From contig NC_057921.1 in NCBI RefSeq assembly GCF_018873765.1, positions 68,251,557 to 68,315,556 of the forward strand: 64,000 bases of DNA, read 5' to 3'. The notes beneath the pieces are model-generated. The model saw nothing but the letters and a program-made list of their open reading frames with translations, was not told where the DNA came from and did no database searches. Positions within the stretch are counted from its first letter, which is position 1. Every line of letters begins with the position of its first letter. Positions 1 through 11,039 of this stretch are shown here, in pieces. This DNA comes from Telopea speciosissima (lineage: Eukaryota; Streptophyta; Magnoliopsida; Proteales; Proteaceae). Made by a program: the position numbers and the translations under genes.

Positions 1-869
1 GACCATATATTGAAATTTGGTTTGAAGCCTTACACGTGAACAATAATCTAAATTTTGATTTGTCTATCCAACAATTGAAACAACCACATCATCTTGCCAC
101 ATGGTAGAACTTCATGTAACATCAATGGAAGATCCTCTATTAAGACCAGATCAGGCCATATTAAGCATTTTTTTTTTCCTTGAAGGAATTTGTGTTATAT
201 ATTATTAGTTTACTACCCCACCCCCACCCCCACCCCCTTAAAAACAAAAAAGAAAATTTGTGTAAATCATGATTGTAAACTTAGAAAAAATATATTTAGA
301 TAGAATACATGGTATATCCAACTCCTAGTGATAATTACTCTCATAGAAAATATCTTTTATATTTTAAAAGGTGTGTAAGTGGAAGGATGATGCTGTATTT
401 GACCATTAGATATCTATGGAGTAGTCAGGGAGTCTGGATTGACCATATGTGTCCAATTTCAGCCTTAATTCAATAATTTGCCCTCCAAATAATGGCTATA
501 GAGGTTTCAAGATTTACCATTGTTATTTTCTATCATTAGAGAAATTTTATTTCTTTTTAATTGGATGAAATTCAAGAGACTAGAATTTATTTCTCTCATT
601 TTTTTCTAAGAGGTGGTCCAACATGTAAGGTCATAACAGCTTTGTAAGGTATTGATTTTAGGTCTCCCAGCCTCACTTTGGTTCTATCTCATTAGTCATT
701 CTCAACAACCGTGAGTGATATTCAATAGGATCTCTAATAAAAAGGGATCAATTAGCTAGACTACATTGAATAATTAATATTATTTTGATTATGTTAATTT
801 TAGTGGCATTATATATCATGAATGAGATATAAATAGAATTGGGGGTACACCTTGTATCACCCTTGTGTG
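1..869. other. A+T-rich non-coding DNA, nothing recognised
   Basis: No open reading frame of note, no splice-joined exons and no clear terminal repeats were found. There is a short C-rich tract near 215-236. This may be the flank of a gene to the left or decayed repeat DNA. Confidence 0.5.
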
Positions 870-1440
870 TAGGGATGTAAACGAATCAGATTCGCCTCGG
901 ATTTGTTACTATTTGAATTCGAATCCGTTTACCAAATGACGTATCTGTATCTGATCCGATATCCGATAGGATTTAAAAACTAATATCTTATTCGAATTTG
1001 GGAGTTTATTAGAGATCTGAATATTATTCGATCCGATAAAATATCCGATTAATAAACGAATCTGACCTATATCGATTACAGATTTTCGACTCCAATTACC
1101 GATGGACTCATGGTTAGGGTTTGGGTTAGGACTTAGGATTAGGCACATTACAAAAATATCCTTATAAAAGTGTTTATAATAAAGGTAATATAATTATATC
1201 ATATTTTTTACAAAAATATTAATCTAATCTTATTTTACAATCAAATAGTAAATTATTGAATGTTATTTGGTCCAAAATAAAAATATCCGAATCCAAATCT
1301 GATTATCTTTCGAAGGGATTCAAATATTTTTTAGAAACCAAAATTCCGAATTCAAAAACTCCTAAACAGATTCGAACACGGATCCGCTTACGGATTTTCG
1401 CCTATCCTGATCAAATACCAATAAAAAAATATCCTTGAAT
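870..1440. repeat. Degenerate ATCCG-rich hAT-like non-autonomous element
   Basis: It begins TAGGGATGTAAACG, a terminus like those of the hAT elements elsewhere in this window. It is filled with short words such as ATCCGAT, GGATTCG and CGAATC in both orientations, the layout expected of subterminal transposase-binding words. The right terminus is not clean (a possible decayed end lies near 1438-1452), and I find no convincing target duplication, so the right limit is approximate. Confidence 0.4.
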
Positions 1441-1830
1441 ACATTTCTCTACCACAATGATTTGATTTGGTGGGTTAATTAACTCTCACTTGCAGGTGAT
1501 GTAAACGATAAGCCTCTACAGGTTGTATCATACCATAACATTTAACCCAAAAAAAAAAAACACCATAACATTTGCCACCTGTAACTGCCTATCACATAAC
1601 ACAACGTGTATCTGTTATTTGTTAAGATACGTTTTCTGATGACTTTTATATATATAACAGTTCTCATATGAATACAGTAAAGATTTGACTTCACAATGTG
1701 ATCACACCCATTGGTATCTTCAAAGGTGCCTACCTGAGGAGGTGACAAAATCTATGGGAATCGTAGGATTTTTCTTGATAGAAATGAATCTTGCCTTCAC
1801 CATTCTTTTGTCAAGGTTGACATCGAATCG

Positions 1831-1977
1831 TTATCCTCTCCTGTTACAGTACGGTGCTATAACGTATCGTGGGGTAGCTGCAGAGGCTATGTGTATTATA
1901 TGGGGTCTGCTGTACCATATGACCTTTGCAGTCCCGCACGATGCGTTACAATACCGTGCTGTAACAAGAGAGGATAA
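1831..1977. repeat. Foldback (hairpin) miniature element
   Basis: Two arms of about 60 bases are imperfect inverted copies. The left arm starts TTATCCTCTCCTGTTACAG, and the right arm ends in its near-complement GTAACAAGAGAGGATAA. The arms are joined by a short loop around 1895-1910. No coding capacity. I could not settle a target-site duplication. Confidence 0.6.
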
Positions 1978-2367
1978 AAATTCGTTGTAGATCAGTTGTC
2001 GCTGCTCTCATTACAACCATTAGAAGGTGGTTACGTATGTGATGGTCCGTATAATTTACTTGTAAGGTAAAGCCAAAGAAAAATATTGTCTATCAAAGTA
2101 TCATTGTTTCATAATTGAAATTTCCTTAGTTTGTATTAATTTGATATTGGTCTAAGTTGTTTTGTTGTAAACATATCTTCTTTTTCTTTTTATACATAGT
2201 GCACGAGCCTCCCGTCCCTACGGGGTCTAGGAAGGGTCATAATGTACGCAACCTTACCCTTGATGTAAACAAATACAAATGATATTTTACATGAAATTTT
2301 ATTTTATGTAATTTATATATATATTTTTTAGGGAGAGGGATTGATATGTTAATGGTATACCGTAACC

Positions 2368-3263
2368 TAAGGGTGTCAATTGGGACGGTTCCCGGTATTT
2401 GGGACGGGATGATACCGGTACTGGTACCAAAAGTGCCAATCCCAGTACCGTCCCATTTAGTTAACGGGACCAAACCTAGATCCCAGTCCCGATTACTAGC
2501 GGGACGGGACGGTACTGGTTCTTAAACGGTTCTAGGCACTGTAGAAAAAGGGAGAAGTTTAATTTTTTTCTAACAAGGCGGTTTATTAGTGTTGGTGAAA
2601 TTTTTTCACTATCATGAAATCTAAGTTGTCGACTGCTTTTTGTAAAGCAACTTAAATTATGAAATCATAGTTTTACTTCTTCAAACTTCCTAAGATCCCA
2701 TATAATAAGCTTCTCATTTTTTTAAATCTAGAGAAATCTTACAAAATGGAAGAATCCCGTTGTGTTTCCCTTTTTATTTTCCCAAACAAAACTCTATTTA
2801 TCACACATGTCATATGGTAGTATGGTACGAAGTACGAAGTGCAAAAAGGAAGAACCTGGTAGATGTAGTTGGTCGAGGGAGGAGGGAGTATCACTGTAGC
2901 AGATTCTGTGAGGAGAGATTTCAAGCTACGGCTATTGACCTGTTCTTCCTCTTCGTATTCAAAAGGCACTTAGTGAAACCCTAATGAATCGTAATTCTTA
3001 TACCTTTTTTTTGTTTAAAAGATCTTATATACTCTTTCTTTTTAAACGGTACTAGTAGTTTCGGTACCATCCGGTACCTAATTGGTATTTCAGTACTGGT
3101 ACCGTTGGGAATCCCGTCCTAGAACCGTCCCGTCCCATTTATCATTCGGTACCAAAATCAGGTACCAGTACCATCCCATTTACTAATGGGACAGTCCGAT
3201 ACCGGATTTTAGCGGGACGATATTGGGACGATTCCCGATTCCGGCCCCAAATTGATACCCTTA
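2368..3263. mobile_element. Non-autonomous hAT transposon, 896 bp, with perfect 8-bp target duplication
   Basis: The element is bounded by the 8-bp direct repeat CCGTAACC at 2360-2367 and 3264-3271, the duplication length typical of hAT transposons. Its ends are inverted: TAAGGGTGTCAATTGGGAC on the left against TAAGGGTATCAATTTGGGG read inward from the right. Both subterminal regions (2385-2530 and 3040-3250) are packed with GGGAC, GGTACC and ACCGGTAC words in both orientations. The central part, about 2540-3030, is unrelated A+T-rich sequence without a transposase, so the copy would need help from an autonomous relative. Confidence 0.85.
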
Positions 3264-3279
3264 CCGTAACCTAACACCT

Positions 3280-3355
3280 TATGTGTCTATTTCTCTCTTT
3301 CTCCCTTTGAGGGGTAAGGAAGTCATTTTAAAGGGAGAAGAGAGATAGACACATT
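3280..3355. repeat. Small hairpin element
   Basis: The arms TATGTGTCTATTTCTCTC and its complement GAGAGATAGACACAT enclose a loop of about 20 bases. The same arm words occur in the hairpin at 38,250-38,386, so both probably belong to one miniature family. It abuts the 8-bp duplication of the hAT element to its left. Confidence 0.55.
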
Positions 3356-3359
3356 GTTC

Positions 3360-3984
3360 ACCATAATTCTTGATATGATCTTAACTAAATCTTTTCATAG
3401 TAGGAAGCTAACTTACGGTATATCACTAGCATACCTAGTCTTTTCTCTTTTTTTGTAATATTTTTATTTTATATTAAATTAAATAATACAAAAAATTATT
3501 TTATAGAAAATTTTTCTTTTCCCATCATTTTACATGGAAACGGGCTGAGAATAAACCCATTTTCGAAAACTTAAAAGATACAAGCGACAAGCAACTTTTT
3601 TTTTTGGTAGAAGCTACAAGCAACATTGGTGTTGATTTTTACTGAGAAGAAAGGGGAGGGAGGAGGGTTTATGGGGAATGAAAAGTTCTATCGATTTGTC
3701 AATTTGTATATGGGTTAAGAGTTTTCTATGGGGAGAGTGGTCCATGTGCAGAGACAAGGGCCAATGGGAGCACCTGCTACAGCATCATGTGGATGGTCAT
3801 TACCGCCATTCATGGAGTAGAGTAAAATGTTTGTTTACCAAAAAACCAAGAAAACAAAAAAATAATTTTTCAGAATAATTAATCTTGATTAGTTTATCAA
3901 GGCGAGTCAAATATACGCCACATGATTGGTTGGATGGAACCTTAATTTTTTGTTTCTGTTTAGTAAATGTAAAATTTCAATCCA
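3360..3984. other. Non-coding DNA, nothing recognised
   Basis: A+T-rich sequence with homopolymer runs. The short open frames here have no plant-protein features. No inverted or direct repeats were noticed. Confidence 0.45.
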
Positions 3985-4490
3985 ACAAAAAATAGCAAGT
4001 GGCCTACCCCTCCGGGATCAGCCATTGGTCGGATATCCCAAACCGAGGCTTCATACGAGGCAATAAATGTAGTGTCGCTTGCATTGCGGAGCCACGTCAC
4101 CATATCTCAACAATCACAGGATACGTTGAATCAATCGAATCTGATCGTTATCCAACGAGAAACCGTATCACACTCAAATAACGACTCTTGTCAAATGAAG
4201 AGTCCACTTCTGAACATAACTCCGCCTAACAGACTCCTACTAAAAATAAGGCATTTACCTTATGAGGACTCATCTTCATCATCTTTTATCACTCTATAAA
4301 TATCCAGGTATGAAGCTCAAACGCTCATCTCACTTTTTGCGAAGTTAAACTACTGCTAAAACGGAGACCTGACTTAGGCATCGGAGAATCCTCGATTAGA
4401 ACCACACCGGCTCTCCTTTACTCACTCAATTTTTTGCAAGTTCATCCCAGGTAGACCAACTGGAGGTTTCTTGACGCAACAAAGACAGTG
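3985..4490 (+). repeat. LTR-like fragment of a Ty3/gypsy element
   Basis: A TATA-like CTATAAATATCC near 4295 is followed about 75 bases later by CTGACTTAGGCATCGGAG. Wording of that kind is familiar from the R/U5 part of large plant gypsy LTRs. No matching second LTR, primer-binding site or coding region lies nearby, so this is at most a solo or broken LTR. The limits are approximate. Confidence 0.35.
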
Positions 4491-4794
4491 TTTACAAAAA
4501 AAAAAAAAGAAAAAAAAAAGAATCAAATAATTGAATTAGATTTTAAAATTTGACATATGACTAATCTAGTTTATGTGCTATATATCAAACAATCAAAATT
4601 ATAACCAAATCATTCTTTCTTTCTTTTTTTGGTAAACAACCTCATCATTCTATATATTGTAAAAATAAGTTTTCTTATTTTTAAGAACAAATCCACTAAA
4701 TTTGGATTTCAATAAAAACATGGTGGAATGCTTCAAATGCGGAGTATAGACTATGGAAAGGGTGGAATCTCACTCCCTAATATAATATAGGAAA

Positions 4795-5440
4795 AAAAAT
4801 ATTACCCAGCAGTGTCCCCCTGTGCCCTCTCATATGGGACAGTGAAATGACTACCCGTCCTCTTCTTGGATGCCCATGTGGGCAGTCCCATTGGACTCTC
4901 ACGATAGTGTAGGGGTAGCAAACCCTTGCAGGCTGATACCAAACTCCATCTCTACAATATAAGGAGAGGGTTCTCCATGCTGCTAATGTAGGAGAAATCT
5001 CCCACACCACAACAATGGTAATAATGCACAGGATGGTATCATTGGTAAGGATCCATAGCGATAAGAAAAAAGATAAATATATATAAAAAGGTAAAAAAAA
5101 ATGTTGCCTTGTCGTGTTGATTGTGCACCCAAATACAAGAGCACATGAAATTACCACTCCGTCCTATGAAAAAAAAATCTCATCATGTTGATACCCTTGC
5201 ACATATTCTCATTGGCTCCCATGCTGGTGCAAGACAACAATCTCTTACCCTAAAAATATAGGATAAGGGTTTGCACAAGGCTATGTGGCCAACACAAGGG
5301 CCAATGGGATTGCATGCATGGGCATCCCAAGGGGAGGAACAAGGTGGTCATTTGGCAACACGATGTGGGGGTGCAAATGGAAACCAAAGGAATTGCAAGC
5401 TGGTACACCCGGAGGCACAACACTGGTTAGCGTCTTTCTT
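4795..5440. repeat. Large imperfect inverted repeat (foldback element)
   Basis: Bases about 4844-4930 and about 5262-5356 are imperfect inverted copies. Both read GATGCCCATG, then TCCCATTGG, then CAAACCCTT in the same order on opposite strands. The spacer contains further half-related copies, for example the ATGTTGCC...GTTGATTGTGCACCC wording near 5101. No protein is encoded. The element class is unknown to me. Confidence 0.5.
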
Positions 5441-5563
5441 CCTAAAAACATTTTTTTTTTTTTAAGAGAATGTGGACTGCATGGAAAGCTTTTCATTATA
5501 ATCTATGTAGTTAAATGATTCTATATGTCATGGTTTGTAACTCTCATTAATCACATTCTACCA

Positions 5564-5599
<36 letters not shown>

Positions 5600-6101
5600 C
5601 TCTCATTAATCACATTAAGTATATCTTAGAACTTTATAAGTTTCACTATAGGCCGTGGTAGCAAGAGCCACCGCGGTGGTGTGCCTGTGTTTCAAAAGGG
5701 GACCATTGCCTAAAAGGTTCGAAGTCAGCAAACGTGATAAACGAGAGCGCCGCGACCACAGAAACCGTGAAACGATTGTAAATTATAAACACAAGAAATG
5801 GACAAACTTTGAAATCGGTGAAGGAAGAAGGGGGAGGAGGGAAGGGAAGGCGTCGCAGTGCTAAATACTATTCGTCTTGAATCCTTCCGATTTCCGACTC
5901 TGACTGACTGACTTATCATTCATTGCCCATCTGGTTTCCGCTAATTGTAGCTTATTATCATTAATTTATTTATCTCTTACCAAAAAAAAATCATTAATTT
6001 ATTTATCTCGATTTTGGCTTTGTGTTTTCTCAAAATTTAGCGGCTTTTTTAGGTTTTTAGGTATTCTCCCTTATTTATTTTTTTAAAGTTTTTCGCCAAA
6101 T

Positions 6102-6140
<39 letters not shown>

Positions 6141-6577
6141 TGTTTTTGGGCAAGAGAGGACTTCCAACTTCCAAGTGAAACTAAAGACGGGCCTACGGTA
6201 ATCCAGCTTATACGCCTCTCTACCGCTTGTCTCTCAAATCCTTATCCGAAGCTGTGTGGATTCCTTTGTCTTCTTCTTCTTCTTCTTCTTCTACTCCTGC
6301 GGCTTTTCCATATCTAAATCTCATCTCTTACTCTTCTTCTTTCCTCTTTCTCTTATCTAGAATTCTTGTTAAATTCAGCGGCTGGTTTTCTTCTAGGATT
6401 TTACTCTATCTGCTCTATCCTTCTCTCGAAGCCCTCAAATAATCGCTGTAATTATCGCCTATACTATCGATTGAATCGAGGGTTTCTTTCTCCTTCTTCC
6501 TGCTGTTGCTTTTGCCCATTGTTCTTGTTCTTCTCTCTCTTTTTTTTTTTTTTTTTTTTTTCTTCCTTTTAACTTTT
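5441..6577 (+). promoter_or_regulatory. Upstream and 5' leader region of the START-domain gene
   Basis: Poly-T/poly-A runs lie at 5561-5600. A (GA)n microsatellite occupies about 6104-6135, and a C+T-rich leader with TCT repeats lies at 6265-6295. Pyrimidine-rich leaders and GA/CT tracts are common around plant transcription starts, but I cannot place the start site. The open frame running through poly-Phe codons from 6506 is read as leader, not protein. Confidence 0.4.
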
Positions 6578-7187
6578 ATGGCTTTGATTTCGGCTTTTTT
6601 TGATATCTTACAAAGACCTACAATTGGGGATGTTTTCATGGAGCTGGTGATGTTTTTCAGTCCTCTATGGATTGCGGTTCTTATAGGGCTTCTTATCGGA
6701 TGGTCTTGGAAGCCAAAATGGGCGAATTTGGGGAGAGACAAAATGGACTTTTCGGTGTCCTATCCCACTTCATTGTTACGATCATCTTCCTTTTTGCCTG
6801 GTTCGATTTCTCCCCCATCTTTTGCTTTTGGGTCCATACCAAAAGGCTTTAGTTCCTTGAAGCCACAGTTGCCAAGTTGCATTTCATGGATGTCTGACGA
6901 TGGGTTGGAAAAGCAGACGTTCTCTGCTCCGGCAGCTATAACTTCCGACTGTAGGTATGTTGAATTTGCCGTCCTTCTCTCTGATCTTCTCTGAAACTTG
7001 GTGAGCAAGAAAATTGCAATTGCTTGTCTAAACTTCTGCCATTCGTAAAACTGCGTAAGGCCTATCCTATAAGCAGTATAGCTGAAATTTGTTGATTTTG
7101 AGAGGAGGGGAAAAGATGCACAAAAAGATTGAAAAAGTTAGCTTGCAATGTGGGAGCTTAACCTATTCTTCACTAATTTGTTTATTT

Positions 7188-7218
<31 letters not shown>

Positions 7219-10200
7219 CTACTCGCATTGATTGGTTTTTCCATCTTGGTGTTCCAGTTCCTCACAGCTGGAAAGTGAAAAATCGGTGGTTGTGACGGGG
7301 GAGGATTTAGAACATTTGTGTCAGCTAGTGGAGGTGAAAGATGGGGGCCCAGCATGGATACATATGATGGATCGTTCGACTCCTAATATGAGTTACCAAG
7401 CTTGGCGGAGAGACCCCGAGGTAGTTTGTCTCTTCTGCAAGTATTTTACTTGGATCTGATAGAACAAATTTTGTGACATGTTGAACTTGAACATGTACGT
7501 AATTCTTTTGTTAGGACTTGGTATAGTATTTTGAAGAGGAAAGAAAACATCTTTATAGGATTTTTTGTTGTTGGACCTTTCCTTCATCATGTTTGTTTGT
7601 TTTTTATATTTTTTCCAACCTTGCTAGAGCGGCCCTCCACAATACCGCAGCAGATCTGTTTTTGAAGATGCTACACCAGAATTGGTGAGGGACTTCTTCT
7701 GGGATGATGAATTCCGAAAGAAGTGGGATGACATGCTTATAAATTCTGCGACATTAGAAGAGTGTCCCACCACGGGAACTATGGTTGTTCATTGGATACG
7801 AAAGGTAAGAAGATTTGCTTTTGTCCATTTTGTGGATATGTTAACTCGGTTGCTTCTGCTCACGTACTCTAATTCTGCTGTTACACAGTTCCCTTTCTTC
7901 TGTAGTGACAGAGAGTACACAATAGGACGTCGAATTTGGGAATCAGGGAGAACATATTATTGTGTCACCAAGGTATGGGAGTTAAAACTATTTAAAATAT
8001 TTGTTGGATCTTCCATTCGTGTAGTTTAATTTTTCCTTTTCAGTTAAAAGTTTGTGCGGACATTGGTAGACAATTCGTTCTATGCTACCCTTCGTATCAT
8101 GCGGGCTCCACCCATCTTCTATTACCACTGCATGAACACTTAATTTTGAAGTGATGTTTTCTGTGAATTAGAAAAGCAAAGCTTCAACAGGAACACAAAT
8201 TCTCATATGTGAAAACATGAATCATTTATTGTCTTGGTCTATCTAACAGTAATGTGTGTATTGTATTAATTTTTCAAGGTGTCATCTTAGATTTTTTAGT
8301 TCTCTAAACTTAGTTGCGATGTAGCTTGTGCCTCGGATTTCTATTACTGTTTTACCCACTTTCTTGTACTGTTACAATGACCATGGGTTATGTTCTACCA
8401 GTAATAGAATGACTACTCTTTAAAAACAAATATTGTGCCAAATCATCCTGCTTGCTCTATTAATTCCTTTTGTTTCAGCCTCTAACCATGATTTTTGGTG
8501 TTCTGTTGCTTCAATGAAATGCAAATACAATTTTGAACTTGATATCTTGTGCAAAATAAGCGTAAGCACAGGGAATGTCCTCATGTTAAGAGAGAGGGGA
8601 GGGGGGAGAACAACATTTAAAAATCTATCCAGTTGGGAAATATTATCTTTCTGAGTAACGACTAGCTTAACACAATTGGACTGTCTCTAATGGATTTTTT
8701 AAGACATGGTTTTTTACATCTGATGTGTACTTCTGAATGCAAATTCTTAGCCTGCTCTAGGAATTTAAGGTTATTACTCAAGCAAGCACAGAGACTTTCT
8801 ACTTTTCATTTAAGTCAGCGGGTTCCTTTTGTCACCTCTTGGGTGCTCACTATTTACAAGAAACCTTATGTGTGACTGTCTCACCATGTTAGTCAATGTG
8901 TTCTGATTCTTGTTTTGCAGTTTGCTAGTGTTCTCCCTCAAAATTTATGGCTCATACACCACTTTTATGTGTTCTATCCATATATAACATATGGTGTATA
9001 TGGTGAATGAATCTTGTTACTTTATCTTTACACACACAGACACCCCTCCCCCAACAAAATAAAAAGGAGAAGAACCTTTGACCTGAATGAACAATGTATC
9101 TATTCCTATTTCAGGGAGTACCCTATGATTCGGTGCCGAGGCGCAACAAACCAAGACGTGTGGACCTTTACTACTCAAGTTGGTGCATTCGAGCGGGTAA
9201 GTTAAAATCTTGCGCTTGTTGCCCCTCTCCATGTTAGTCTTGTCTACTTGCTGTAATGTAGTCCTAGATTCAAATTGCTCAAACTAGAAACCAAATAGAA
9301 TCTTTTACCAAAGGATGGGTTCAGTCTAGGATTTAAAACTAATAAGGAAAATTATTAGGTCAGGGAAAACACCCCAATAAACAAGTGTCTTATTTCCAAA
9401 AGTTATGTAATACAACATTTAATGCAGGAGTAAAAAAGGGTTTTCAAAAAGTTGAAAGTTATATAATGCAACATTTAATGCGTTTTTATGTGAAATGAAC
9501 AGATTTACCCTCATTAGAAAAAACAAAAGTGTGTTATACTAAAAGGGCAAAAAAGTAAGGTTACAATGTTGTTGTAACCAACCCTTGGTTACAACAAGAT
9601 TTTCCCTTTTAGAATTTTCTTCATTCTTTCAAGTAATTACACGATCTCTTTTGGCTAAAATTTGCTGAAAGTTTCATTTGAGTGACCGACTGAAATTCGT
9701 AAATATTTTAATCTTGAAACATCTCAACCCCTCCCCTCCCCTGAACAAAAGGAATCCCAGTCAATAACCAAAATATTTGTTGCAGCCTAATACTTTTTGG
9801 CTATCAAGGTTCTTGCATATGAAGATGAGCTAATGTTAGTGCCCATCTTCTTGCAAAAGATGCAACGATGGATGTTCAGATAGTGTTTGATTGTGAATAC
9901 CCCTGCGGGGGGAATCCTATATTCCCATTATGAATGACAGTTAAATCTGTTTTGCTCATAATTTAAGAAAATTTTGCAACCCTTCCCCTCACCCCAATGG
10001 ACCTTTTTTTGTTCTGTAAGTTATACTAAATTGCTTCTGTCATTCTACATGAACCAGTGGAATCAAAGAGAGGGGGTGGCCAGCTGACTGCCTGTGAAGT
10101 GCTACTCTTCCATCATGAAGACATGGGTATTCCATGGGAAATTGCAAAGCTTGGTGTTCGACAGGGTATGTGGGGAGCTGTGAAGAAAATTGAACCAGGC

Positions 10201-10494
10201 TTACGTGCCTACCAGAAAGCTAGAGCATCAGGAGCACCACTCTCCCGGAGTGCGATCTTGGCGCAGATCAACACCAAGGTTAACACAGAGTACCTGAGAT
10301 CATTAGAAACCATCAGCGCTTCATCAGAGGAAAATGTGGATTCATCTGAGAAACCTATGGGGAGGAACATCCCCAAGCTCTTGGTTGTAGGTGGAGCTGT
10401 CATTCTTGCCTGCAGTCTTGATAGGGGCTTGTTGACAAAGGCAGTTATATTAGGAGTAGCCAGACAGTTCGCAAAGATTGGGAGGAGGTTGTGA
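6578..10494 (+). CDS. START-domain lipid-transfer-like membrane protein (439 aa, 6 exons)
   Basis: Exons are 6578-6954, 7258-7420, 7628-7804, 7889-7972, 9115-9196 and 10058-10494, all with GT-AG junctions and matching phases. The total is 1320 bases, giving 439 residues. Residues about 22-44 form a membrane segment (FFSPLWIAVLIGLLIG). The middle (about 140-365) reads as a START lipid-binding domain of the plant polyketide cyclase/lipid transport type, with stretches such as FEDATPELVRDFFWDDEF and CEVLLFHHEDMGIPWEI. A second hydrophobic stretch near 400-416 (PKLLVVGGAVILACSL) lies close to the C terminus. Related plant proteins have this length and layout. Lipid carriage at a membrane is inferred from the family; the ligand is unknown. 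I chose the ATG at 6578 because upstream codons are a poly-T tract. Confidence 0.88.
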
Positions 10495-11039
10495 CTTTGT
10501 GACTTACCAGGGACAGGGAGCAACTGGAACAAATACCATGGGGTTTCTGTAGAGGCTTCTGCATTGGCATTTGAGTGGCAGAATGGATCAATCAGATCTC
10601 AGATTGCATTCTTGATTCTTCATTTATTAAAAAATAAAAATAAAAAAAATTTCCCCATAATGTATTTACACCCGACCAAGACAGGAGAAGGGAGAAGCTG
10701 TATGGTTAGTCTACCAAATGAAGTATGTTTGTATTCTGTAGAAATAGAAAAATGTCATCCAAGGATCCAATGCCATTGAAATTACCGGCAGATCCAATCA
10801 TCCAAATTTTCCTTTCCATTGCTTGGCTCTCCAACAATTAGTTACATCTTGCTGTTGCACCTTTCCATTGTTAGTAGACATACGCTCTTTCTTTTATTAA
10901 AAAAATGGGATTGACATTATATCTACAGGCACGGTTACAGTTTAATCCAACCTGGAGATATCTCGGGTCATCTGGCATTGTGAAGATACTTACTCCTCCA
11001 CTCATATGGTGACACAAAGAGAGCAATTAATACTTCAAA
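10495..11039 (+). other. 3' flank of the START-domain gene
   Basis: Probable 3' untranslated sequence follows the TGA. AATAAAAATAAAA words near 10,630 could serve as polyadenylation signals. No other gene is visible before the LINE remnant. Confidence 0.4.

Noticed and set aside
6104..6135. (GA)n tract as a satellite or origin
   Set aside because: It is a single short microsatellite in a leader region, common in plant promoters.
6506..6577. Longer N-terminus for the START protein beginning upstream with many Phe codons
   Set aside because: The extra codons come from a poly-T tract in a C+T-rich leader. The family-like start MALISAFFDIL is at 6578.
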